A DNA stretch of 14,472 bases from Clostridia bacterium. Its GTDB lineage: Bacteria > Bacillota > Clostridia > Oscillospirales > CAG-272. This document shows positions 6,959 through 13,873 of the stretch, piece by piece. Every line of letters starts with the position of its first letter. Position 1 is the first letter of the stretch. Where the stretch lies: positions 1 to 14,472 of the forward strand of contig JAFTKV010000213.1 of the NCBI GenBank assembly GCA_017453085.1, given 5' to 3'. Made by a program: the position numbers and the translations under genes. A model generated the notes under the pieces. It was given only the letters and a program-made list of their open reading frames with translations. It was not told the DNA's origin and ran no database searches.

Positions 6959-7944
6959 TGCCGTCCCAAGGCAAAGCACAAAAGTGTTGCCAAAAAAAGC
7001 GACAGGAGTGCCATCCTCAGACGGGCACGAAGGAGGCGTCTCCCCTCTGCCGCCCGCCCCGCTGCCATACATTGTAAAAACACCGACAGACCGCCAAATC
7101 CCACCGCCGCTCCCGCCAGCCCCATCCGAAGCGGCAGCGACAGGGACAGATCGGCAATCGCCGCCAGCCCACCCGTGATCTCCAGCACGGCGGTGAGGAC
7201 GGCGGCCAGGGGTGCGGTCCACCCTCCATCGGGCAGGAGAGCCACCAGCGAATGGTTGAAAAAAGTGGAGAAAACTGCGAAAAACACTACGAAAACCGTG
7301 AGATACAGCATTCCCTGCCCCGTTGCCTTCAGCGAATCGGCAAGCGCAGCGGGTGTGGGCAGAGCGCATCCTTGCTCCCTTGCGTGCGCAGGACGGGGTG
7401 CGGTGCGTGCCATCCCAATCCCCACGGCAAGGGCGGCGGCGGTGGTGGCGATCCACAGGATCCAGCCCAGCCGTCGGTCGCCGAAGAACCGCTCCCCCAC
7501 GCATCCCGTGAGAAAGGCGGCGGAGGCGTTGTTGGTGTAGGCGGCCAGTCGGGAGGCCTCCTCTTTGCCGATCCGTCCCTCCTCCAACAGGCGCGACGCC
7601 AGCATCGCCCCGATAGGAAAGCCAGACACCAGCGCGATCACCAGCACGCCCACCGAAGCATCGGACAGCCGAAACAGCCGTCCGATCGGGCGGCAGATGA
7701 AACGAGGAGGCGGCGCAAAGCAGGTGAGCAAGCCTCCTGCTGCCGCAATGGGAAAGAGCACGGGGATCACCTGCCGCACGCAAAGATAGAGGGCATCCGA
7801 GACCGTCTCGACAAGCAGGCGGGCGTCCCGCAAGGCAAACAGGATCAGCCCCCACAAAAGGAGCAGGCAGACCGTCCCGCTCCCTCCCCTGATCCCACCA
7901 AGCAGCCCCCGGGATGGTCGTCTCTGAGATTTCGTTGGCATCAT
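6955..7944 (-). CDS. ylbJ: YlbJ-like sporulation integral membrane protein (nucleoside-recognition/Gate domain)
   Basis: This is a polytopic membrane protein of 329 residues with hydrophobic segments at about 24-37, 55-75, 97-117, 158-178, 210-230, 245-265 and 311-325. Signature stretches are PVLFPIAAAGGLL (61-73), VSGFPIGAMLASRLLEEG (106-123), AAYTNNASAAFL (134-145) and LEITGG (254-259). The same landmarks mark YlbJ/SpoVM-era sporulation membrane proteins with paired Gate domains. It is shorter than B. subtilis YlbJ (about 400 residues), mostly in loops. YlbJ is required for efficient spore formation; transport or complex partners are not known. Two ATGs are adjacent (7944 and 7941); a GGGGA element about 12 nt upstream does not decide between them. 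It is divergent from yqfC, another sporulation gene, which supports the call. An overlapping frame of 353 codons is a shadow. Confidence 0.82.
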   Translation of the reverse strand: MMPTKSQRRPSRGLLGGIRGGSGTVCLLLLWGLILFALRDARLLVETVSDALYLCVRQVIPVLFPIAAAGGLLTCFAPPPRFICRPIGRLFRLSDASVGVLVIALVSGFPIGAMLASRLLEEGRIGKEEASRLAAYTNNASAAFLTGCVGERFFGDRRLGWILWIATTAAALAVGIGMARTAPRPAHAREQGCALPTPAALADSLKATGQGMLYLTVFVVFFAVFSTFFNHSLVALLPDGGWTAPLAAVLTAVLEITGGLAAIADLSLSLPLRMGLAGAAVGFGGLSVFLQCMAAGRAAEGRRLLRARLRMALLSLFLATLLCFALGRH

Positions 7945-8013
7945 GGCATCTTTCGTCCCCTTTCGGAATAGACTTTTTTTGCAATCTTATTAGTTTTTCG
8001 GGAGGATTATGCT

Positions 8014-8244
8014 ATGGAAAAAGAAAGAATCCCCACGTCGGGCTTTGCGGTCAGCTTTGTCCCGGGAGAGGTGACGGTGGCCGGCTGTAACGGCGTATTG
8101 GTCTACGAGGACGAGGTGATCCTGCTTCGCCTCTCCCAGGGCAGACTGCGGATCGATGGCAGCGGTCTGATGCTGAAAAGCTATTACGCAGGGGAGATGC
8201 AGATCAGCGGGCGCATTCGGGGAATGGAGCTCTGCCCCCGATGA
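8014..8244 (+). CDS. yqfC: YabP/YqfC-family sporulation protein
   Basis: The 76-residue protein belongs to the small YabP/YqfC family of sporulation proteins, which in Bacillus are made in the mother cell. Recognisable parts are the central strand run with NGVLVYEDEVILL and the glycine-rich GRLRIDGSGLMLKSYYAGEMQISGRI region. It is somewhat shorter than B. subtilis YqfC (about 90 residues), missing part of the N-terminus. The start has a strong GGGAGG site at 8000-8005 with 8-nt spacing; another ATG at 8009 is out of frame. Its TGA overlaps the ATG of yqfD by four bases, so the two are translationally coupled. Adjacency to yqfD is the conserved Bacillota arrangement and is the best support for the identity of so short a protein. 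Confidence 0.88.
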   Translation: MEKERIPTSGFAVSFVPGEVTVAGCNGVLVYEDEVILLRLSQGRLRIDGSGLMLKSYYAGEMQISGRIRGMELCPR

Positions 8245-9434
8245 TCTTCCGCCTCTTCTGCCTGCTGGTGGGCTACGCAAGAATCACGTTGAGCGGTCGC
8301 GCGGAGGCGGCTGCCACCCTGTTTTTGCGCAAAAAGATCAACGTAGCCGCCCAAAAGCGAACGGCGGACGGTGGGCTGTCCTTTCTGGTGCCCATCTTTC
8401 AAAAGCGGCGACTGCTCCGCCTGCTGGCGGATTATTCCTTCACCGTGTCGGCGGTGGAGTACGGCGGTCTGCCCCCCTATCTGTGGCAGTTTCGCTATCG
8501 CTTCGGGCTTTTGCTGGGGCTGTGCTCCGCCGCCGCCGTCACGGTTGCGGGATCGCTCTTTCTCTGGCAGATCCACGTGGTGGGCTGTGAAAAACTGGGC
8601 GAGGAGGAGGTGCTCGCCCTCCTTGCCGACGAGGGCGTGGAGGTAGGCAGCTATATCCCCGCCATCGACGCCATCGTGACCGCCCAGGAGGTCATGCTGA
8701 AGGACGGTCGCATCGCCTTTATCGCCGTCAATATCATCGGCACCCGCTGTGAGGTGCAGGTCACCGAGTCCGCTTTCCCCGACGCTCCCCCAAAGGACGA
8801 CCGCCCCTCGTCCCTGACGGCGGCGTACGGCGGGCTGATCGAGCGGATCGAGCTCTACGACGGACAGGTGATGGTAAAGCCCGGCGAGGCGGTCCTGCCC
8901 GGGCAGGTGCTGATCTCGGGGCTGTGCGAAATGGAGGAGGATCGCTGGCGGCTGACCACGGCGGCAGGCAAGGTCTTCGCCCGCATAGAGCGCAGCTTCA
9001 CGGTGGAGGTTCCGCTCACCGAGGAGATCAACCGTCCGGGCGGTCAGGTGGCGGTGAAAAAGTCGCTGATTTTTTTCAAAAAGTCAATAAAACTTTTCGA
9101 AACCAGTAGCATTTTGACCCCAACTTATGGTACAATAATAAGTAAAGATGCGCTGACCCTGCCCGACGGCACGCCGCTTCCCATCGCCATCGCCACCGAG
9201 CTCACGGTAAGCTGTGAAACGGTGACCATCACCCGCACGGCGGCGGAGGCAGAGGCCATCGCAGGCGATCGGATGGCGGCGCTGGTATCCAAGGAGCTGG
9301 GGACGGCGGAGATCCTGTCGCTGACCCGCGCGGTAGAGCATACGGGCGATGGAGTCAGACTCACCTGGCAGGTCTACTGCATCACGGACATTGCCGAGAG
9401 CGTCCCCATGACGGGACTTCCGAGCACACCGTAA
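8241..9434 (+). CDS. yqfD: Sporulation protein YqfD
   Basis: This 397-residue protein matches YqfD in length and order. A soluble N-terminal part (~1-86, ending PYLWQFRYR) is followed by a single membrane-spanning helix at about 87-109 (FGLLLGLCSAAAVTVAGSLFLW). Behind it lies an extracellular or forespore-side domain with IHVVGCEKLGEEEVLALL (a POTRA-like start) and YGGLIERIELYDGQVMVKPGEAVLPGQVLISG. YqfD is required at the forespore engulfment stage in B. subtilis and acts with YqfC; its molecular role is still unclear. The start ATG is inside the last codons of yqfC. The stretch 9062-9150 (VKKSLIFFKKSIKLFE and on) is strikingly AT-rich compared with the rest of the gene, but the reading frame and its lysine/phenylalanine-rich protein sequence fit the family, so it is not an insertion. 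Confidence 0.93.
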   Translation: MIFRLFCLLVGYARITLSGRAEAAATLFLRKKINVAAQKRTADGGLSFLVPIFQKRRLLRLLADYSFTVSAVEYGGLPPYLWQFRYRFGLLLGLCSAAAVTVAGSLFLWQIHVVGCEKLGEEEVLALLADEGVEVGSYIPAIDAIVTAQEVMLKDGRIAFIAVNIIGTRCEVQVTESAFPDAPPKDDRPSSLTAAYGGLIERIELYDGQVMVKPGEAVLPGQVLISGLCEMEEDRWRLTTAAGKVFARIERSFTVEVPLTEEINRPGGQVAVKKSLIFFKKSIKLFETSSILTPTYGTIISKDALTLPDGTPLPIAIATELTVSCETVTITRTAAEAEAIAGDRMAALVSKELGTAEILSLTRAVEHTGDGVRLTWQVYCITDIAESVPMTGLPSTP

Positions 9435-9475
9435 TACACAAATATAAATACATTCCCCAAGAGTTTTGGGAGATC

Positions 9476-9507
9476 GTCAAGAACCTTTTTGCAAAAAGGT
9501 TCTTGAC
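9476..9507. repeat. Perfect 32-bp palindrome upstream of phoH
   Basis: The arms 9476-9491 and 9492-9507 are exact reverse complements, giving a 15-bp stem (GTCAAGAACCTTTTT and its complement) with only GC at the centre, or a 14-bp stem with a 4-nt loop. On the + strand the T5 run sits inside the stem, so it is not a classical terminator. It lies 41 nt after the yqfD stop and 39 nt before the phoH start, and is followed immediately by a second hairpin. Confidence 0.85.
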
Positions 9508-9512
9508 CGGGG

Positions 9513-9531
9513 TTTGGGGCTGAGCCCCAAA
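9513..9531 (+). repeat. 9-bp GC-rich hairpin in the phoH leader
   Basis: TTTGGGGCT (9513-9521) pairs with AGCCCCAAA (9523-9531) around one G, in practice an 8-bp stem with loop TGA. It ends 15 nt before the phoH start codon, just before the ribosome site. It is the structured half of a 29-nt module (9505-9533) that recurs before mutS2. No T-run follows, so it may modulate rather than end transcription. Confidence 0.75.
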
Positions 9532-9546
9532 TGAGAAAGGAAATTT

Positions 9547-10560
9547 ATGGAACAGTTTCTTCCTATTGAGTCGGCGGCGCAGTCTGCCGCAATATTCGGC
9601 AGCATGGATCGCAACGTGATCCTCATCGAAAACCGCTTGTCGGTGCGCATTTCCCTGCGGTCGGGCGAAGAGAACACCATCGCCGTTTCGGGAAATGAGG
9701 CCGACGTTGCCGTTGCCATTGCCGCCCTCTCCCATCTCAAGCGGCTTGCGGAGGTGGGCGAGGAGGTCAACGAGCAGAAGACCGAGTACGCCCTCTCCCT
9801 GTGCCTGTCGGGCGAGGGAGGCGATCTGGATGCTATGGGCAGCGATTGCATCTGCATCACCGCCAAGGGCAAGCCCATCAAGGCCAAGACCGTCGGACAG
9901 AAGCGATACGTGGATCTGATCCGCAAAAACACCGTCACGCTGGGCGTGGGTCCTGCGGGCACGGGCAAGACCTTCCTGGCCGTTGCCATGGCTGTGACCG
10001 CCCTTCGCCGCAAGGAGATCTCCCGCATCATCCTCACCCGTCCCGCGGTGGAGGCAGGCGAGCGGCTGGGCTATCTCCCCGGCGACCTGCAAAGCAAGAT
10101 AGACCCCTATCTGCGCCCCCTCTACGATGCGCTGTACGAAACGATGGGCGCAGAGGCTTACGCCCGCAATCTGGAAAAAGGCATCATCGAGATCGCACCG
10201 CTGGCCTATATGCGCGGTCGAACGCTGGACGACTGCTTCATCATTCTGGACGAAGCGCAGAACACCACCCCCGAGCAGATGAAGATGTTCCTCACCCGTC
10301 TGGGCTTTGGCTCCAAGGCGGTGGTCACCGGTGACCTGTCGCAGACCGACCTGCCCCGCAGTATCCAGAGCGGTCTGGGACAAGCGGTCCGCATCCTCGG
10401 CGGCATCGAGGACATCGCCATTCACGAGTTCACCTCCCGTGACGTGGTGCGCCATCGACTGGTGATGAAGATCATCGAGGCGTACGAAAAGCACGATCGG
10501 GAGAAGGCAAGCCGAGAAGAGCGCCCTGTGCGTACCTTCCGTAAACAGAACGGAAACTGA
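9547..10560 (+). CDS. phoH: PhoH-family ATPase (PhoH/YbeZ)
   Basis: The 337-residue cytosolic P-loop protein keeps all PhoH marks. These are Walker A GPAGTGKT (135-142), TRPAVEAGERLGYLPGDL (164-181), Walker B FIILDEAQN (231-239) and TGDLSQTDLP (261-270). The N-terminal ~110 residues form the usual KH-like small domain before the helicase-like core. PhoH/YbeZ is an NTPase linked to RNA metabolism and works with YbeY in rRNA maturation; here ybeY follows after only 1 bp, so they are co-transcribed and probably coupled. The ATG has an AGAAAGG site at about 9534-9540. Upstream, the 112-bp gap contains two strong hairpins that set this gene apart from yqfD and suggest separate expression. In Bacillus the next gene would be pgpH (yqfF); it is absent here. 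Confidence 0.96.
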   Translation: MEQFLPIESAAQSAAIFGSMDRNVILIENRLSVRISLRSGEENTIAVSGNEADVAVAIAALSHLKRLAEVGEEVNEQKTEYALSLCLSGEGGDLDAMGSDCICITAKGKPIKAKTVGQKRYVDLIRKNTVTLGVGPAGTGKTFLAVAMAVTALRRKEISRIILTRPAVEAGERLGYLPGDLQSKIDPYLRPLYDALYETMGAEAYARNLEKGIIEIAPLAYMRGRTLDDCFIILDEAQNTTPEQMKMFLTRLGFGSKAVVTGDLSQTDLPRSIQSGLGQAVRILGGIEDIAIHEFTSRDVVRHRLVMKIIEAYEKHDREKASREERPVRTFRKQNGN

Positions 10561-10561
10561 T

Positions 10562-11023
10562 ATGAAAACCAAGATTTATATTGAAAATGAGCAACATTTG
10601 TATAAATGCGACTTTGCCCTGAAGCACCTCTTGCACTCCGCTATCCGTGCGGCATTGGCTTACGAGGGATTTGATCGCCCTGCCGAGGTATCGGTAACGC
10701 TGGTGGACAACGCCGCCATCCATATCCTCAATCGGGACAGCCGCGGCGTGGATCGCCCCACCGACGTTTTGTCCTTTCCTCTCTTCGACGAGGATTTCGG
10801 CGACGGCGAGTTCTGTGCGCTGGGGGACATCGTCCTCTCCATGGAGCGTGCCGCCGAGCAGGCGAAGGAGTATGGGCACTCCCTGAAGCGGGAGGTGGCC
10901 TTCCTCACCGTCCACTCCATGCTTCATCTGCTGGGCTACGATCACGAAACCTCCCCCGAGGACGAGGCAGATATGTTCATACGGCAGGAGGAGATTTTGG
11001 AAAAGATGGGGATTGGAAGGTGA
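10562..11023 (+). CDS. ybeY: Endoribonuclease YbeY (rRNA maturation factor)
   Basis: The 153-residue zinc metalloprotein carries the family motif H-x3-H-x5-H. In the segment TVHSMLHLLGYDH the zinc ligands are His118, His122 and His128, after the conserved DVLSFP block (68-73). YbeY processes and checks 16S rRNA 3' ends and ribosomes, acting in the cytosol with Era and PhoH-type partners. The start ATG is 1 bp after the phoH stop and has only a weak purine-rich site (ACGGAAAC) inside phoH, so it probably depends on translational coupling. Length is normal for the family. The gene ends 9 bp before a long inverted-repeat element that separates it from era. Confidence 0.96.
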   Translation: MKTKIYIENEQHLYKCDFALKHLLHSAIRAALAYEGFDRPAEVSVTLVDNAAIHILNRDSRGVDRPTDVLSFPLFDEDFGDGEFCALGDIVLSMERAAEQAKEYGHSLKREVAFLTVHSMLHLLGYDHETSPEDEADMFIRQEEILEKMGIGR

Positions 11024-11032
11024 CAATGACCT

Positions 11033-11160
11033 CGTAGGGCGGGGGCTTGCTCCCGCCGTCGAACGATATCAGTATTATGAATCGTCTTCACGGCAGAAGC
11101 CAAAAAGTCAATCATCTACTAAATACGATAGGAGCGGCGGGAGCAAGCCCCCGCCCTACG
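11033..11160. mobile_element. 128-bp MITE-like element with perfect 26-bp inverted ends
   Basis: The left arm 11033-11058 and the right arm 11135-11160 are exact reverse complements over 26 bp. Each arm starts CGTAGGGCGGGGG outward-in and itself folds (GGCGGG with CCCGCC). The 76-bp interior is AT-richer and has no coding frame. No clear target duplication flanks it (GACCT left, GAACG right). GC-rich terminal repeats of this form are common as short non-autonomous elements in gut Clostridia genomes. Alternatively it is a long stem-loop in the ybeY transcript. The mobile nature is inferred; the symmetry is seen. Confidence 0.65.
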
Positions 11161-11214
11161 GAACGTATATCTGTAGCATCAACCGTCTCTCTACCGCAAA
11201 TTTGCCTAAAACCC

Positions 11215-11243
11215 TTGCAAAATGGCGCAAAAAGTGCTATACT
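11215..11243 (+). promoter_or_regulatory. Probable SigA-type promoter for era (extended -10)
   Basis: TTGCAA (11215-11220) and TATACT (11238-11243) are 17 bp apart, with TGC directly before the -10 box, an extended -10 element. It lies 47 bp before the era ATG and downstream of the inverted-repeat element, so era-recO would have its own promoter apart from phoH-ybeY. Confidence 0.65.
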
Positions 11244-11290
11244 AAGGTGTTATCACCAATTTACCGAAAGGATGCGGCATCCAGCCGCCA

Positions 11291-12187
11291 ATGATAGATA
11301 TGCAAAAAATCGGATTTTTAGCCATCGTCGGCAGACCGAACGTGGGCAAGTCCACCCTGCTCAACGCCCTTCTGGGCGAAAAGGTGGCCATCGTCTCCAA
11401 GAAGCCCCAGACCACCCGTACCCGTATCACCGGCATCCTCACCGAGGGCGAGAATCAGTTCGTCTTTCTGGACACCCCCGGTATGCACTCTCCGAAAACC
11501 CGTCTGGGCAGCGTGATGGTGAAGGCGGTCAGCACCGCTCTGGCCGACGTGGATGCGGCGATCCTGGTCGCCGACGCCTCCCGCGCTCCCGGTGACGTGG
11601 AAAAGCAGCTGCTTCGCCGCTTTGAGCAGGACGGCATCCCCGCCATCCTCGTTCTGAACAAAACCGACCTGTCCAGCGCGCTGAAAGTGGGACAGGTCAT
11701 CACCGAATACGCCCAGCTCTTCGACTTTGCATCGGTGGTGCCCATCTGTGCGCTGAAGGAGGACGGCGTGAACATCGTCAAGCTGGAGGCGGAAAAGCTC
11801 CTCCACGAGGGCGAATGGATCTTCGACGAGGATGCCCTCACCGACCAGCCCGAGCGGCAGATCGCAGGGGAGATCATCCGCGAAAAGATCCTGCGTCTGA
11901 TGGACAACGAGATACCTCACGGCACCGCCGTGGTCATCGAGGAGTTCAAGGAAGAGGGCAAGATGATCCGCATCCGTGCCGAGATCTTCTGCGAGCGGGA
12001 AGCCCACAAGCGGATGCTCATCGGAAACGGCGGCTCCATGCTGAAGAAGATCGGCTCCTACGCCCGCGAGGATATGGAGAAATTCTTCGGCGTGAAGGTC
12101 TTCCTGGATCTGTGGGTCAAGGTAAAAGAAAACTGGAGAGACAGCGATTTCATCATCCGCGACTTCGGATTCAGAAATCAGGACTGA
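11291..12187 (+). CDS. era: GTPase Era (16S rRNA-binding ribosome assembly factor)
   Basis: The 298-residue protein has a complete GTPase domain: G1 GRPNVGKST (14-22), switch PQTTRTRITGI with the G2 threonine (39-49), G3 DTPG (61-64), G4 NKTD (123-126) and G5 CALK (153-156). A C-terminal KH domain (~227-275) follows with the RNA-binding loop IGNGGSMLKKIG. Era binds the 3' end of 16S rRNA and aids 30S maturation, acting with YbeY encoded just upstream. The start could be ATG 11291 or ATG 11300 (Met4); neither has a normally spaced ribosome site. The only purine run, GAAAGGA (11266-11272), lies about 20 nt upstream and is partly inside a small hairpin. Loss or shift of the start would not affect the G1 motif. 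Confidence 0.97.
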   Translation: MIDMQKIGFLAIVGRPNVGKSTLLNALLGEKVAIVSKKPQTTRTRITGILTEGENQFVFLDTPGMHSPKTRLGSVMVKAVSTALADVDAAILVADASRAPGDVEKQLLRRFEQDGIPAILVLNKTDLSSALKVGQVITEYAQLFDFASVVPICALKEDGVNIVKLEAEKLLHEGEWIFDEDALTDQPERQIAGEIIREKILRLMDNEIPHGTAVVIEEFKEEGKMIRIRAEIFCEREAHKRMLIGNGGSMLKKIGSYAREDMEKFFGVKVFLDLWVKVKENWRDSDFIIRDFGFRNQD

Positions 12188-12219
12188 GCCTGCGCTGATA
12201 CAGAAAGGAAGTGAGCCGT

Positions 12220-12972
12220 ATGCCGAGACAGGAAAGCATCAAAGGAATCGTCCTGCGCGTGGTTCCCACGGGCGACGGCAATAATCTTCTCACCGTGCTC
12301 ACGGGCAGACGCGGCAAGATCACCGTGTCCGCTCCCGGCAGCCGATCGGTGTCCTCCCAGCGGCACGCCATCTGCCAGCCCTTCTCCTACGGAGAGCTGT
12401 TCATCACCGAGCGCAAGGCTGATCGGTGGTATCTCAAAGAAGGCACGCCCGAGGAGACCTTTTATCCCCTGCGGGAGGATCTGACCCGCTTTGCCCTTGC
12501 CGGCTACGTTGCCGACGTGGCAATGCAGGTGGCCACCGAGGAGGAGGAGCAGGAGGAGCTTTTGCGGCTTTTGCTCAACACCCTCTACGTCCTCTGCTAT
12601 CGGGACAAGCCGATCTGGTTCGTGAAGGCGGTATTTGAATGGCGGCTGGCGGCAATCATGGGATTTGCGCCCGATCTGTTTGCCTGCATGAAGTGCGGCA
12701 AGTCCGAGCCGCCCTTCGCCTTCGTTATCGAGGAGGGACAGCTGATCTGCCCCGAATGCATGATGAAAGAGGGTGCACCTCCCGCTCATCCCATCGAGGT
12801 GTCGCTCCCCCTGCTTCGTTCCCTGCTGCGGGTGCCCCTGCAGAAGCTCTTCTCCTTTGAAGCCGACGAGGAGATGCGGTGGGAGCTTTCCTCCCTTTGC
12901 GAAAAGCACCTGCTGACCCATCTGGAGCACACGCCCTCCACGCTGCGGTTTTATAAATCTGTGATGGAGTAA
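12220..12972 (+). CDS. recO: DNA repair protein RecO
   Basis: RecO loads RecA on single-stranded DNA together with RecR in the RecF pathway. The N-terminal OB-fold (~1-80, with KGIVLRVVPTGDGNNLLTVLT) and the helical C-terminal domain (from ~85) are visible. The zinc site is two CxxC pairs: Cys156/Cys159 in CMKCGK and Cys177/Cys180 in CPEC. The length of 250 residues is normal. The start at 12220 was chosen over the in-frame GTG at 12211, because the AAAGGAA site (12204-12210) touches the GTG but sits 9 nt from the ATG. It lies 32 bp after era, as in other Bacillota (era-recO), and probably shares its promoter. Confidence 0.95.
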   Translation: MPRQESIKGIVLRVVPTGDGNNLLTVLTGRRGKITVSAPGSRSVSSQRHAICQPFSYGELFITERKADRWYLKEGTPEETFYPLREDLTRFALAGYVADVAMQVATEEEEQEELLRLLLNTLYVLCYRDKPIWFVKAVFEWRLAAIMGFAPDLFACMKCGKSEPPFAFVIEEGQLICPECMMKEGAPPAHPIEVSLPLLRSLLRVPLQKLFSFEADEEMRWELSSLCEKHLLTHLEHTPSTLRFYKSVME

Positions 12973-12993
12973 CTCCTTAATAAGGTATCTGCT

Positions 12994-13866
12994 ATGAACG
13001 TAATTTGGTCGAAATATGTGCAAGGAATCGGCACGCTATATCTCTCCCGCAAGCTGCGGTTTGACGATCGTTTTGCCTCCCAATACAAGGTTGCGTTTGA
13101 CTTAGATGAAACCAAGCTTCTACGCATTCTGGAAATCGGATGCGGACCCGGCGCCCTGTCCGGCGCACTCCGCCGTTGGTATCCTGATGCGGAGGTCATC
13201 GGGCTGGATCGGGATAGCGGGTTTATTCGATTTGCCCAAGCAAGCGAGAAGGGCGTTACCTTTTTGGAGGGTGACGCTACTGCTCTTCCCTTTGCTGACA
13301 ACACCTTCGACGTGACAATTTCCAATACGGTGAGCGAGCATATCGAGCCCTCACGTTTTTACGGTGAACAGTACCGTGTGTTGAAACCGGGCGGCGTTTG
13401 TTTGGTGCTTTCCTCCAGAAAAGGGATTCACGTTACCCCCAATTGCCTGCTGCCCGATGAAGCGGAACAGCAGTTTTGGCAAAAGGTATCGCAGCTGGAC
13501 GATTCCATGGAGAAATATGCCGTCTGCAAATATCCTATGACCGAAGCGGAGCTTCCGCTTGCTATGAAGCAGTACGGTTTTCAAGAGATCCGTACCGGGT
13601 ACGCCACCGTGGATCTAACTCCCGACGATCCCAAGTATCCTCCTGAGATGGCGCACGCAATGATTAACGCCAATCGACAGAACGCAATAGAAGCGATCGA
13701 CTCGGTTGCTGCGACGTTAGCCGATCATTTTTCCATAGCCGAAACCGACGAGATGCGCAGAAGGGTCAATGCCCAATATGATACTCGCATCGCTCTGTAC
13801 GATCAGGGTGAGCAGCTGTGGGACACTATCGTGTCTATCATCATGATTGTGCGCGGAACAAAATAA
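12994..13866 (+). CDS. Class I SAM-dependent methyltransferase (Methyltransf_11 type)
   Basis: A 290-residue Rossmann methyltransferase. Motif I EIGCGPG is at 47-53, the acidic SAM-ribose residue in GLDRD (70-74), GDATALPF at 93-100 for the adenine pocket, and VLKPGGVCLVLS at about 129-140 is motif III-like. The C-terminal ~120 residues form an unplaced cap with YPMTEAELPLAMKQYGF, typical of small-molecule methyltransferases. The start has an AAGG site at 12982-12985 with 8-nt spacing, 21 bp after recO. Codon use is slightly more AT-rich and less uniform than in recO or era, and this gene is not part of the conserved era-recO block, so it may be a later arrival. The substrate cannot be told; UbiE, BioC or arsenite-type assignments are not supported by specific residues. 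Confidence 0.9.
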   Translation: MNVIWSKYVQGIGTLYLSRKLRFDDRFASQYKVAFDLDETKLLRILEIGCGPGALSGALRRWYPDAEVIGLDRDSGFIRFAQASEKGVTFLEGDATALPFADNTFDVTISNTVSEHIEPSRFYGEQYRVLKPGGVCLVLSSRKGIHVTPNCLLPDEAEQQFWQKVSQLDDSMEKYAVCKYPMTEAELPLAMKQYGFQEIRTGYATVDLTPDDPKYPPEMAHAMINANRQNAIEAIDSVAATLADHFSIAETDEMRRRVNAQYDTRIALYDQGEQLWDTIVSIIMIVRGTK

Positions 13867-13873
13867 TCACTTC

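Noticed and set aside
6923..7984. 353-codon minus-strand frame overlapping the ylbJ-like gene
   Set aside because: Arg/Gly-rich shadow without membrane segments; the overlapping frame gives a recognisable YlbJ-type membrane protein.
7945..8013. SigE-type promoters for ylbJ and yqfC
   Set aside because: Expected on biological grounds, but no pair of -35/-10 elements near the SigE consensus with right spacing could be read on either strand.
11047..11595. 182-codon + strand frame through the inverted repeat and start of era
   Set aside because: Runs through a repeat element into the wrong frame of era; Arg/His-rich and without ribosome site.
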